Shown here piece by piece: positions 22,332 through 34,094 of a DNA stretch of 64,000 bases. The translations under genes were made by a program, and so were the position numbers. Under the pieces are notes generated by a model. It ran no database searches and had not been told where the DNA came from. It saw only the letters and a program-made list of their open reading frames with translations. Origin of the DNA: Thozetella sp. PMI_491 (lineage: Eukaryota > Ascomycota > Sordariomycetes > Chaetosphaeriales > Chaetosphaeriaceae); NCBI GenBank assembly GCA_021432635.1, contig MU270023.1, positions 434,001 to 498,000 of the forward strand, written 5' to 3'. Position 1 is the first letter of the stretch, and the number at the start of each line of letters is the position of its first letter.

Positions 22332-23402
22332 CTTCAGCCGTTATTTGTTTAGCACTTGATCGTTAAGGGTTGAAAGGCCGGCTTGAGGGTAGCCAGCGAA
22401 AATGCAGAGAGGCTCATCTAGAGCACACAAGACGAGATATGAGTGACGATGCTTGACGAAATATTAGGGCAGGAGGGCGGTCATTACTGGCCAGTGGACT
22501 GATCTCCCACTTGGCGACCTTTCCATAGAGATAGATTTGCATGTGGCATAGGGTTCTATGCCGGACATGCGTTACCCGATACCCTGGTTTTCTCATTCTC
22601 CGTCACTCCGTCAATCATGAGTGTGATATTCCATGCTCGCGGAGCCGAGCCATGCGCTGTCGTGTTTGCCACCAGGAGCAAACTCTGTTGGCGCATGCCA
22701 TCGCTAACCCATTGACAATCCGGACCTGCCATTCGCTCGAGCAACGTATGGGCCAGGGCTACCAGCTATCAAGCTTGTTTGTTCGGAAGGCGTCGATCAT
22801 TTCGTCTGGCGTCCGTAGATACAACGTTGAACCTGGGTTTATGGAACGGCAATATATACCCAATTTGCATATCGGGCCCTTTTGAGCCTCCTACTCCGCT
22901 CACACAATTGAAGACAAAAATACGATGGTGGCCACGGGTCTCGCAAATGCGTACTTTGTCCTTAGGGCCACCTCGGGGCTGGCCTCGAAGCACCGGTTCT
23001 GGTCCTACAGGCATATTACTACGTACCATCCCCTCCGTGGCCTAGGTTTACTGATATTCCCGATAGGTTGAACCTAAAAAGGCGTGCGCCGTCACCCGGT
23101 GGGTTGCTTCCTTGTTTTAGCCTACGAAAATTACACGATATATTTAGCCAGACGCCGTGGAAGCCATTGGGGCAAGATCCCATGCACAGAATACGACATG
23201 GAAAAACCTACCTAGTTGATGCGTCAGGAAATAATATATATCTGTATCTTCAAACCGCCAAGCTTTCGCTCCCAACGTGTCTTGGGATTGTGACTATATG
23301 GTGAACTTTCTGTTACGCATCTCACGATAGCCACAAATATTGATCTGGCGAGAGCCTCTGCTGTCCAAAGAGCCTTCTGGAAAATACAAAAAGCAAAACG
23401 CC
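22332..23402. other. Intergenic, downstream of KAP123
   Basis: Contains the KAP123 3' end and the promoter of the small secreted protein. The sequence is lower in GC than the genes around it. Reading frames are short and unrecognised. Confidence 0.45.
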
Positions 23403-24182
23403 ATGTTGACTGCGTATATATGCTTCTTTGCGGGGATAGTGGCGGCGATGCGGCTGCCGGACATCACACCCTCACCTACAACGGAAGCCTGGGCGGCAGC
23501 CACATTCCCGGTTCCCCATCCGTACGGAACGCCTTCCACGTACCAGGAGAGCCTTGGCAGCTCCGGCTGTCTAGCGCATCTCAAGGTCCGATCCACATTG
23601 TCCTGCTTCGCGCGCACCGTCTGGGAATCGACAACGTCTGTCACCGTCGGTGTCGACTGCAACGGCTGCTCCGCGCTCTCCGTCTCGGTTCTCCGCGGCG
23701 GCTGTCCTCTTGGGGGCGGACCGCGCACTCTCTCGCAGACAACTGTCACCGCTACCCCCTACACGCACTTCGATTTCAGCTGCGCCCCGACGCCAGCCCC
23801 GTCGCCCGGCGCGGCTTCTGCGGCGTCCATCCGTACGACGGACATCACAAAGGCACTAGCGATGCCGACGCTGTCCGCTGGCCAGAGTCCTTCGTACACG
23901 CCCACGGCCCTGTCGGCGGTGTACTGGCCAGATGGCGCGTGCTACGCCGATCTGGAGCTTGCCCCGACCGCAAAGGACCAGGCAGGCAAGGAGTGCGCGA
24001 TCGCCCGCTCCACCACTTACACCAGCACCGTAACCTCCACTATTGGGTTCGACTGTGGGGGCTGCCAGGTGGTCAACACGTTTGGGGATGTCCATAGCTG
24101 CCCAGAGATGGCTGCGTCCCCTTCGGATTCCAAGGTGACTGCCGCAGTGCCGGCTACCAGATGGGATTACCATTGTAAATAA
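23403..24182 (+). CDS. Small secreted cysteine-rich protein with an internal duplication
   Basis: No named family recognised. The ATG at 23403 gives 259 residues and a signal peptide (MLTAYICFFAGIVAAMRLP); an in-frame ATG at 23340 would bury it behind a charged leader, so 23403 is preferred. Two related modules are visible. Module one spans Cys68-Cys127 with FARTVWESTTSVTVGVDC, NGC, a CP pair and TVTATPYTHFDFSC. Module two spans Cys198-Cys258 with IARSTTYTSTVTSTIGFDC, GGC, a CP pair and KVTAAVPATRWDYHC. Spacing of DCxGC, CP and the terminal Cys is nearly equal. A Pro/Ala/Ser/Thr-rich linker joins them. No introns. It is probably extracellular and could be an effector or wall-associated protein; function unknown. 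Confidence 0.82.
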   Translation: MLTAYICFFAGIVAAMRLPDITPSPTTEAWAAATFPVPHPYGTPSTYQESLGSSGCLAHLKVRSTLSCFARTVWESTTSVTVGVDCNGCSALSVSVLRGGCPLGGGPRTLSQTTVTATPYTHFDFSCAPTPAPSPGAASAASIRTTDITKALAMPTLSAGQSPSYTPTALSAVYWPDGACYADLELAPTAKDQAGKECAIARSTTYTSTVTSTIGFDCGGCQVVNTFGDVHSCPEMAASPSDSKVTAAVPATRWDYHCK

Positions 24183-24348
24183 AAGGGCGAGACAGGCTAG
24201 GATTGGGATCGGTGAGGTTGGGCTGCGGCGCGTGAGGATCTCAGATCTGAAGCATGCCTTGCCATGATCGTATTTAGTTCTAGGTGGACATTTACATCCT
24301 ATGGACCTTCTTGTCTAACCGAACGCCTGTACAGAGTACCACGCACAG

Positions 24349-27215
24349 TCAGACCGGCTTCCAAGGGCAGCTAGGGTCAGCATATACAAATGTTCTAAAG
24401 AATGTACTAGATGAGGCGTCGTCGCAGAGATTATTGTGCTCTAAAACACCGTGGCTTGCCCTAGATCTATCCCGGCAGTCAAGTACGGATCTACTGACCC
24501 ACGAATCTGATCTATTTTGATCGTTAGCAATGCAAGCGAGGTGCCGCTTTGGTATAGGATCGGGGGATATACCTCTCATGCCGCCGAGTGCCTCAAATGC
24601 CAGCCCGTAGTTTTCAAGGGTCGCCAAGATAGAGGTAAGGCCATTTTGAAGCCGAACAAGAAGGCTTTCGACAAGGAAGCTGTTGCCGCCATTCTCGGGG
24701 TACATGGACCTTGTCTTCTGGTGCACCATCAACAGCGCGTAGGCGCACTGCATCGCACAACAGGCAAATGACGGCATCATTCGCGGGGCTACCACGGTCG
24801 AACTTGGACCTAGGTAGATAACAGCCAGGCCAAACTGTCCTGTCGGGTTTGGATACGGCAACGCATCGTACGATGCTGCAATGCTCAGTGCTGACTTGAG
24901 ACAGATCTTGGCTGACTGGTGGCTGCTGTATGGGAAACTTTTAGGCGTAGTAGAGCCCACCGGAGATAGTCGGGCGCGGCTCTCTTCCGAGTTTGGAGAC
25001 GGCCACACCGTTCCGGGTGGGGATCCCGTTGTTAGATCGTAACCCCCAATCGGCAAAGATGTAACGTTAGGGTTTCCAAAGGTGGAGCAAGAGCAGGAGG
25101 GCCAGTGGTTGAGATCGTCAGGTTTGCACTCTTTGTCTGACCTGGTCGATCGCAGGTCACAGTGCTTCCCAGAAAACAGCGGCATGTCGTAGAAGGCACA
25201 GTAACGGTGGATCTTGATCCTCGCACTAGTAGGGGGCACATGCGTTAGTTCGGCGGCAGTGAGCTTGTTAAACCGTGATCATACCTATTAAGTTTGATCC
25301 GGGCCATACAACGAAGCGAACGCGAGACAATCTCTTCGGCAGGATCGAGGGGTGACGTGATGGTGGCAGATAGATCCCAGAGCTCCGCTTGGGTATTCAG
25401 CGGCTCGAGGAATAGCTCCAGTTCACGCATTCGCTCATAGATGCGCGACATATCGCCGTTTGTGTCCATGACCTTGTTAAGCTCCATCACAAACTGTGTT
25501 GCCGCGAGAATCGCCTGCTGAGACTGGATGAAGACAGTGTAGGCCTACAAGAGTAGATATTAGGAGTAGAAAATTAGCTGACCGCGAAGGGGAGAAACGC
25601 ACCTCGGGATCAACCGCTAGTAACGGGAATTTCCGCGTGAAACTAGGAGCGAAGACTTCGAACGTCGGTTTCTAAAGCATAGGATGGTCAGGGAATGGAG
25701 CAGCACAGGAGCGTGTTGCGATAGGCACTTACCGTATTGCTCACTATCGATCCCTGGGAGACAGATATATACTGAATAGCAGTGAGTGAGTGTGCGGCGT
25801 GGGATTTGGGGCATGCTTACAGTCATCCACCAGATCCGTCGCTTGACATCGGAGGTCATCTCGTCTTCCTCATCGGATTCTAAGTGCAGCGACTGGGCCA
25901 TGGCCGCCATCAAGGCCTGACCAGCCCTGCTCTGCATCTTCTTGAGGTTTCCTCGCTGGGCGTACTCATATATGCTCAAAATGTTCAGCGCTACTATGGA
26001 TTCCAGCTCCAGGGGTACGGCTGGGTGGAAGCGCATCCTAATTTGTTCCGCCGAAGACTCGAGGGCCCTAGGCGGCTCGAGAGACGAGTCTGGTATCTCG
26101 TTCTCGACCTCGATGCTCTCGAGTGCTGACTGAGCGAGATAGTGGGCGTACCTGCGGCGGAACAGGACCGACTCCGGTCGGAGGTAGTCTAGATCATCCG
26201 GGTGAGGTACCAGCGCGAGGATAGCGGCGATGGCCAGACTGATCGAAGATGTTGGCTCATGGGCTTCCTCGAAATCGTCAATCATGGTCTGGAGCCGAGA
26301 GACTGGCCGATCTACGGGGATAGCAGAAGGGGCCGGCAAGATAGGGAAGAAAGGGTGGACGAATACGTAATACGCCTCAAGACTGGTGTACAGAGTCAGC
26401 AGTAAGCCTGTTTATACCACCACACAGACCCAAGGCAACCGCCTTTAACAGGTCTAAGAGATGGGGATAGGGGCAGACGTACATGGCATTGTCATCAGCG
26501 TAGGTCCGTACCATAGGAATAGGGTGCATCGCAGCGGTCGAGGACATATCCGATGTGTTATCTCCACTCTGGCTGCTGGAGATGTCTGGTATGTCATCCA
26601 TGAAAAGGCTATCGAAGATCAAGTCGCTGTCCTGAGGCCAGTCTTGGAGATGAGCCAAGCCGGCGCCCGGATCGATGTATCTCTCGATGGAGATGTCTGC
26701 ACCGGCGCATTTAGCACAATACTCTCTTAGCATAACGCACAGAGTTCGCCTTACGCTCTGGCGGGTCGTTTGGCATCCGCTCCTGCGGGACCACTTGCTC
26801 TACATCTGGGACGAGCGCTTCAGCCGGCACGCCGGCGACGACATCGCCGGCGGAGCGTGGCTTCTTGCGCACTCTTGCGCCGCCGCGCCGGCTGGGCTTA
26901 TATATGCAATCCCGCCCTCGGGTCTTGCACTGCACACGGGTCAGTGGACGGGAGCAAGAGAGACATACTCCCAACACGGCTGCCGGGGCACTCACACTGG
27001 CACAGGGGTGTCCCCCGTCGCACCGAGTTCGCGATGCGCGACTGAGGAGGGTACGGGTTAGCGAACAGGCGCAACATCTTTGGATGGCCCGAGGGGACTA
27101 GGCGAATGAGCGTGTACCATGAGAGACATGCTATCTTGACAGGCGGGGTCGCGAACTTCTTCTTGGCCCCGCCGCCCGATGCAGAATGATGGCCGGGCCC
27201 TGCGACCTCCGTCAT
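24349..27215 (-). CDS. Zn2Cys6 fungal transcription factor
   Basis: Nuclear DNA-binding regulator. Nine exons join in phase; the first five are 27215-27118, 27041-26996, 26929-26755, 26696-26483 and 26382-25821, then a 39-nt exon (YISVSQGSIVSNT), KPTFEVFAPSFTRKFPLL, an exon with QSQQAILAATQFVMELNK, and the last exon ending at 24349, in total about 780 residues. The binuclear zinc cluster is assembled only after splicing: ACLSCRASRTRCDGGHPCAS then CKTRGRDC, a perfect CX2CX6CX5CX2CX6C, followed by the basic stretch YKPSRRGGARVRKKPR. The middle region (LEAYYVFVHPFFPILPAP, VKRRIWWMT) is the fungal-specific transcription factor homology domain. It lies next to a transporter and a P450 and may control them. 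The exact C-terminus is less certain. Confidence 0.88.
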
Positions 27216-28908
27216 GGTCCCGTTGGCTAGGTCCGTCTTTTGCTAGTGGAGACAAGGCAGAGGAAGGCTCGGCGGGCGCTCATGAAGGTGCGGGAAGCCG
27301 AGGGCGCCGCGGGCGGGGTAAGGAGGGTATCGTTGACTTAGAAACGGCAGGACCAAGCGAATAGAATGCCACCTAGGAAGATTTGTGTCGGAATTTGGTC
27401 ACAGAACGGGGACGCTCGCAATCGCCTCAACTGACACACTACAGCTCCGTGGATGGCGAGATTTGCAAGTCGCCTCATCGGCCGGTGGTCGCCGCCGGGA
27501 CGGAGCGGGGCATTTGATAAGCGCCAATCCTTGCGATAAGCCGGGGTCACCTGTATCATGCTTTGTTACAGCATGTTTTTTTTTTGCTTACGCAAGTTGC
27601 TAGGCCCTAAAGATTGGCTGCTGCTTCCCCTTGATCAAGGGCAGCCAACTCATAAAGCACATAAACGTATTTTATATGCAGCCCCACCAGCTCTGAGCAA
27701 ATTATTCAGCTGCACCTGCCGGTGTTTGTTTGTTCCCCAATCCCCCCCCAGTGTTTCCACCGAGACATTGGCGATGTCCCGTTTTTGCCCGTCTCCATTT
27801 TACCCGCTCTGCATGACCCGAGCTTGGGAAATTTCCATCAGGCTTCATCGCATGATGTTGTCTCGCCGGCCCAAGGCTACCGTTCCCAAGTCTCAGATGC
27901 TGACTCACTTCCACCCGGGCAAGCACCGACCACTCCCCGCAGCAGACAGGGCCGCTGTCTTGTATTGTACAAATACCAGGAACTGCATCATCCGTTTCCC
28001 CGTTCCCCTTTTCGTCGATTACTACTCCGTAGGCTAAGGGCAAAAGTCCCCGCACCGTTCCCCGATCACTTTACCGCCTGGCCCCCCGTGTCGTATCTGC
28101 GGCTGCAACTCTTATCACCGGGACACCCAAGCGGACGTGCTCGTTCCGCATCTCCACGCCGACCTCGCGACTGGGCGCCGAGCTGGACGTGCCGAAGACC
28201 AACAACCCGTAGCCGCAACGAACTACAGATGGCCTTCTTCAGGTCCGTTGGGCGGAGCTGGCCGAAGCAAATTGGCCGGTAGGACTCCCTTCGCGGTCCG
28301 GCCGGCCCTGCTGTACATTCATTCCTACCTGCACGACCCTGGCCACGGATAGCGGGGATGCTGGTACCACGATCATGAGTGATGACCAGATATATCGATG
28401 ACCGGCACGAATGCATTATCCAACACGAACCTAGGCGAGTTCAAAGTAGAGTCTATTCACTATTAGTCAGAGGTATTTTTGGGGACAACGTATGACCTTC
28501 TTCAAGACGGCTGTCAGCTTCCGCTACACGTATGCCATGTAGTGATTACATCTCTCAGCTTCAGCCTAGTTCACACCCGAGCGTCGCCATCCGATCTAAC
28601 TTGTCCCACTCTTGTGCATTGCCTAGGGCAAGCACCAGGCCAGATTGACCAGCCCCTTGCTCACTGCACGTGGATGTAGAACGGGCGAATCCCAATTCGT
28701 ATTCTAGTCGTCTTGGACGTGCCCGTCGTCGACAACAAATCATGCGCTATCTCGATCGTTATGCTCCAAGGTGTACAATGGCTCCCCATCGAGGTATGGC
28801 CACTAGCAGGTGAACTCGCAATCGGACTATCGCCCTCGATACAGCATTGGCTTCCAAAGCATGCAGGCGTGGTCTGCCTGCGCTCTGTCTAGGCCCGTCG
28901 CCTTCACC
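27216..28908. other. Intergenic, 1.7 kb, upstream of the Zn2Cys6 gene
   Basis: Holds the transcription-factor promoter and the transporter 3' end; both genes are on the minus strand. Several short frames exist on each strand but none has a recognisable motif. A T run occurs near 27573-27585. Confidence 0.45.
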
Positions 28909-30956
28909 TCAAGCCACAGTAGCCGCAACTTCGTTGGCCACTCGTCCATCTGCAAAGACCTCCTCAGGACGAACGACATCGCTTCGCCTTGGGTCACTGT
29001 TGTCGGCATCGGAGGAAGAGTTCCTTCCAATGCATACATACTTTCGGAATTTCTTGGCCGGGAGACGGGCCTCGAACTATGACGGCGAGTGGTAGAGTGA
29101 GCACACGAACTCCATGGCATGCATCAATAGAGGGGTATATGAGGCTTACCATCTCATCAATCTCTTCGAGAGTGCGCCCCTTGACTTCAGGCAGGAAAAA
29201 GTAAACCCATGCACTAGCCAACGGTCAGTATTTGTCTACCCGATGTCGCGACTGCATGCCGGACTTACGCAGAGATGAGACACGAGGGCGTCCAGATGTA
29301 GCCATACTTGGGCCCCCAGTTGAGAGCCTCCGGGTTGATGAAGTAAGGGGCCGTGAAAGTGGTGAGCCAGGCCGCAAAAAAGCCCACAGCTGTCGCCAGG
29401 CCGAATGTGTGAGATCTTAACCGTTGAGACGGCAACTCGCCGCCAGAAACCCACGCGTACGTTGCCACCATGCCCTACACAACGAAAGACAAGGCTGGTT
29501 AGCTTCATCCGGCGTCCTACCCTAAAGCCAGTTGCAGTATAACGAGGTAGTGGGGCAACTCACATTATACCCAAGGATGTAAATGACCGCAAGCGCTACG
29601 ATGGCCTTGCCTGTGGACTCGCTGCCTGGGTTGGTGGTGTAGACTACCGCCGTTAGGAGCTGGGTGATGCCGCAAATCGACAGACCAGTCATGAGGAAGA
29701 CCCTTCGTCGGCCGATGTGGGTGATGACGGCGGTATTCACGAGGATGGCAAGCACCCCGATGGTGGTGAGAATGACAGCGTTCTGGAAGGCATTGGTGAT
29801 GCCGGCCATGGCAAAAAAATACGTGCCGTAAGCTGCAGGTTATGTGAGCAACAGACACTCCCGCTGACCTCCAACCTATGAGAGAACCTACCGATCATGT
29901 ACATGGCTCCAGACGCCCCTTGAACGGTCAGGGCGCATACCGCAAGAATTGTGCGCCTTCGGTCGATCGGGTTGGCGAACAAGTCCTTGAGCCCGGTGCT
30001 TCGGTTCATCTCGGCGTCCTTGTCCATGGCCGCTTTGATGTCACGAAGCTCTTCGTCCACCTCGGCTTCCCCATATGGGCGCATCCACAGAAGCGCCTTG
30101 CGTGCCTTTTCGGTCTTGCCGTGCTGGATGAGCCAGCGGGGCGACTCGGGGATAAAGAAGAGTCCTACTGACATGATCACCGGGACGACGAAGACAATCC
30201 CCAAGGGGATAAGGTACGAATTGCGCCCGACGATCGTAGCTGTGAAGTTATCGACAACAGTGCCGATGAGAGAACCAACCGATGTCCAGATCTGGAACGC
30301 CGAGATCATCAGGCCACGATACCGTGCCGGGCAACTCTCCTGGATATAGAGCTGGGCGAATGTCATGAAGAGGCCGTTCGCTAGGCCGATCAGCAGACGA
30401 CCCGCATACAGGCCGCCCAGGTCGGTGGTTGCCATCATCAGCACGTTAGACACGCAGCAGAGAGCACTGGCGAACCAGATGGTCATCCTGCGGCCCATGA
30501 GCTGGGCGATGGGCCCGGCCGCGGACGAGCTGACGAAGGCACCTAGTGTCATGAGCGACGAGATAAGCTGCTGGCGATCCGTCGAGAGGTTCCATCCTAG
30601 CTTGGTCTCCGGTGCTTCGTGGCCGAAAATCTGGGGTTCGGAAAGAGGGACAGACGTTAGATTGGGTGTGGATCACAGCAAGGCAACGCAGTGCTAGTCT
30701 GTCTGGTAAACGCTCTGGTAGGGCTTCTATATACCTGCAAGAATCCTATCATGGCCTGCAAGTTTCCGATGAGACCAAAGTCGAGGCCATACTGGAAGGG
30801 GCACATAGAGACTAGCGTGCAAGCTGCAAGGCACTTCCAGTGGGCCCGGATTCCGTAAGGATCCTGGTGCTCGACGACCTCCTGTTCATCGTGCTTCGGC
30901 TGCGAGTTGGCCGAGGAGATGGTGGCCGTCTTGGTGAGCTTTTCGTCGGTTGCCAT
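28909..30956 (-). CDS. MFS sugar transporter (maltose/hexose permease type)
   Basis: Twelve-helix plasma-membrane symporter of the sugar porter family. Exons 30956-30735, 30630-29892, 29832-29564, 29474-29269, 29213-29150 and 29076-28909 (introns 55-104 nt) give 555 residues. Signature motifs: MGRRMTIW between helices 2 and 3, GRLLIGLANG, PARYRGLMISAFQ, PESPRWLIQHGKTEKARKAL after helix 6, GRRRVFLMTG, and the C-terminal FLPEVKGRTLEEIDEM. The start at 30956 (MATDEKLTKT) was chosen over an upstream in-frame ATG at 31100 because that extension has no family match. The protein ends in a short polar tail. It is divergent from the P450 gene, sharing a 1.2-kb promoter region. Substrate is not predictable. 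Confidence 0.93.
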
Positions 30957-32172
30957 GGCGGGCCACGCGTGGGCGAAACGGCTCCAGAAGAACAAAGGTG
31001 CAGTAGGGAGAAGGTTAAACACGGTCGAGAAGAGTCGCGTCGGGTCGGACTGCCACGTTGTCCGTTCCGGGAATGTGAAATCGCGAGAGAGTCGACACAA
31101 GTTATATCCTGGGAGTGAAGGCCCTCCCTTTTATCCAGCTGAGGGGGGCCAAAAAGGGACCCGGAAAGCTACACCGTGCCTCCCTCTCCCTCTCTCTCAA
31201 TGCGAACTGCGAGCTGTAAGCCATTAGACGGGCCTTCTTCCTACCTAATTTGGTTCTCGCCTCCACCACCCGGCAGCTCCTGGTTCTGCTACCACCCAAC
31301 CACCCAACCACCAATAACTCGCCAAATCGCAGTGACACAACCAGGGTTGCTCGGCCCAGTCCCGGCCATCCGCCGCATAAATTGGGCGTTGATGAACTGC
31401 CGCACTGCCCTGGTCCAGCTGCCACGCGACTAGCCTGCGCATTAGTGCTAAAAGCCAAGCTAGCCATCTCGTTTGCGGCCTAGCACACCGCCAGCGAAAT
31501 CTGGGGTAGGACCACCGCAATGCTACCAAACGGCGCGGGTGCGATTCGCTCTCCACCTATCCGCCAGCACCCACCCCGTGTTTGCCGTCCTGCCGGCTTG
31601 TGGGGCGCTTATCCCTCGAGATCGTCGTGCGACGCGGCCTCCTCTCGTCTAGCCTTGATGAGGTGCCTGCCGCTCCGATTACAGGCTTAGAGGCGGGTGG
31701 TGGCGCCTCGCTCCGGGTCATGCTGCAGACTATCCTCGGCTCTCTCCTTCCCCTCATTTTACCTGGGTGCCCTGGCAAACCTGGCACGCCTAGCACGTCT
31801 GGCACGTCTGGCACGCCTGGTGGCGGTTGGCTGGCCTGGGAGTGGAGGGCGCTTCAGCGATCGTCTGCCACGGCACATGGGAGGCATCCCCCACTCTTTG
31901 GCCCAACACCCCCTCTCCAGGAGCGGCGACCTCACTCCAAACTGAACCCCTCACAAAGGGGATATAACTCCGGCCGGGTATAGAAGTGTTGCCGATGATC
32001 CTCTCCTCCCCAGAGCTTCTGCTAAATTACCTGCCCGGACATTACTGCCAAACCGGTCCGTCGCCTGAGCAGTTTCACCCCCCCCCAAGCAGCTCTAGAT
32101 TCGCCCCCAAGGAGTTGTTGGCTGTTACCCTCGTTACCGTACCGTTACCCTTGAGCAAGCGCGGACGCCACA
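30957..32172. other. Divergent promoter region of transporter and P450
   Basis: Shared 1.2-kb upstream region. Short direct repeats such as tggcaaacctggcacgcc, tagcacgtctggcacgtctggcacgcctgg lie at 31770-31822. No coding feature is supported. Confidence 0.5.
31780..31822. repeat. Short GGCACG(T/C)CT direct repeats
   Basis: Four near-identical 10-bp units (ctggcacgcc, tagcacgtct, ggcacgtctg, gcacgcctgg) follow one another in the transporter/P450 promoter region. Could be a microsatellite or a cluster of binding sites. Confidence 0.5.
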
Positions 32173-34094
32173 ATGTTAGCCGACGATTTACTTGGTCATC
32201 TCACTCTTCTCAGAGTGCAGGAGATAGCCACCCGGGTCGACTACAGGGCTGTGCTGCTTGCCGTGCTGGCGGTTGGTGCCACCGCCCTCGCTGTAGACTA
32301 TGGCTATATGCTCTACATGAGATCACGGATGCCCCCAGGGCCGTTCCCTCTCCCCATTATTGGAAACACATTCTCGTTGCCCGACACGAAGCCCTGGCTG
32401 TACTTTGAGGAACTGTCTAAGCGGTACAAGACGCCTGTCATTACCTATTGGATCGGGCGGTATGTTGATACGTCAACCAGGAGGGCGCGGGAAGGGGACG
32501 GCTGGCTGACAGGGCTGCAGAAACCCGACGATCTGGATCAACGATGCCTGGGCCGCCCACGAGATATTCGAGAAGAAGGCACAAATCTATGCGTCCCGCC
32601 CGCGCATGGTAGTTTTTGGTGAGCTCGGCTCCGGCCAGAGCAACCTAGTCACCATGCGTGTTCGCAATCCCGCCGAGCGTGACCACTGGCGTGTGCACCG
32701 CAAGCTGATGCACGTCGGCGTCGGCGTGCAGGCCGTCCGTCGATATCGTGACGTGCAGAACAACGAGAGCAAAGTAGTAGCCCTGGATGTCCTCAAGGAC
32801 CCCGTCCACTACGTCAAGCATCTTGAACGATACGCGACGAGCGTCGTCTCTATCATCGCTTTCGGCCGGCGCGTGGCAAGTTACAACGACCCCATCATCA
32901 CCGAGGTCATCGCCTTGATGCAACTAGCCGCCGAGCTTAACGTACCGGGCAAGACGTTCCCCATGCTTCTTGAGACCTTCCCCTGTACGTACGACCCTTC
33001 TTTCCCCTTCCTTGGTCTAGGAATTAGCCAAGGTTTATACAGAGTATTAACTAGAGATCCTTATAGTCTTGGCCAGGTTCCCTCGCTTCATGCCATGGTT
33101 CAAGGGAATCGGATCCCGTGGACAGAAAGGAGGGCACTACTTCTTTCACACGCTCGCGGAAGAGGCCATCGAGCAGAACGCTGCGCGATCACCAGCTGCC
33201 CGGGAAGCCATTCCAAAGCCATATGTCGAGACACTCTTCGAAGACGCCGCCCAGTACAACTTGACGCGCGAAGAGTTGTCCGGTCTCACTGGAAATCTCT
33301 TCGGGGCTGGGTCCGACACCTCGTCCAGCACCCTTGTGACGTTTATCCTCGCCTGCTGCGCGTTCCCCGAAGCCATGGAGAAAGCCCAGGCTGAGCTAGA
33401 TGCTGTCGTTGGTTCCAGACGCTCTCCCCACTTCGACGACCAGCCCAACATGCCCTACGTGAACGCTTTTGTCAAGGAGGTGCTACGCTGGAGGAGTGTT
33501 GCCATCATCGGCGGCCAGCCGCACAGTCCGACGCAGGACGACAGCTACAACGGCTGGCTCATCCCCTCGGGGTGCTGGATCCAGGGCAACGTCTGGGCCA
33601 TCCACCACAACGAGCGGGACTTCCCCGAGCCCGACCGCTTCCTGCCCGAGAGGTACCTCGAGAACAGCGAGCACAAGCGGCCGTTCCCGGGTGAGCGCGG
33701 CTACATGACCTTCGGCTGGGGTAGGCGCGTGTGCAGTGGACAGGCGCTGGCCGAGCAGGGCGTGTGGATCACCATCTCACGCCTCCTCTGGGCCTTCAAC
33801 ATCCGCAAGGCGCGGCATCCTGAGACGGGCGAGGAGATCCCTGTCGACATCTTCGCCTTCACTAACGGCCTGAACATGCGGCCGCAGCCCTTCCGCTGCG
33901 ACATCATCCCGCGCAGCGAGGAGATTCAAGAGACAATCGTCAAGGAGGGCCAGCAGGCGCTGGTGGATCTCAAGGTGCTTGACGGAGAGAGCAAATACAG
34001 AATGAGCACTTTCTACCAGTCACAGAGGAGGAAGCTTCCAACGGAGCCGGTCATGGGAGAGGACGGTGAGGTGAAGTTGGTGAAGGTCAAGTGA
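32173..34094 (+). CDS. Cytochrome P450 monooxygenase
   Basis: Heme-thiolate monooxygenase anchored in the ER membrane. Exons 32173-32459, 32521-32984 and 33067-34094 (introns 61 and 82 nt) give 592 residues, somewhat long for the family because of a C-terminal extension of about 60 residues past the usual end. An N-terminal anchor (VLLAVLAVGATALAVDYGYM) precedes the proline hinge MPPGPFPLPIIGN. The I-helix oxygen motif is GAGSDTSSS, the ExxR motif is EVLR, the PERF-like motif reads PDRFLPERY, and the heme loop is FGWGRRVCSG with the axial Cys. It resembles the CYP64-like group (O-methylsterigmatocystin oxidoreductase family) by memory of these motifs. It stands at the left edge of the aromatic-catabolism gene run and could hydroxylate an aromatic or fatty substrate. 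Confidence 0.94.

Noticed and set aside
27558-28282. Two overlapping plus-strand frames of 159 and 186 residues
   Set aside because: They overlap each other in different phases and show no domain, signal peptide or biased codons.
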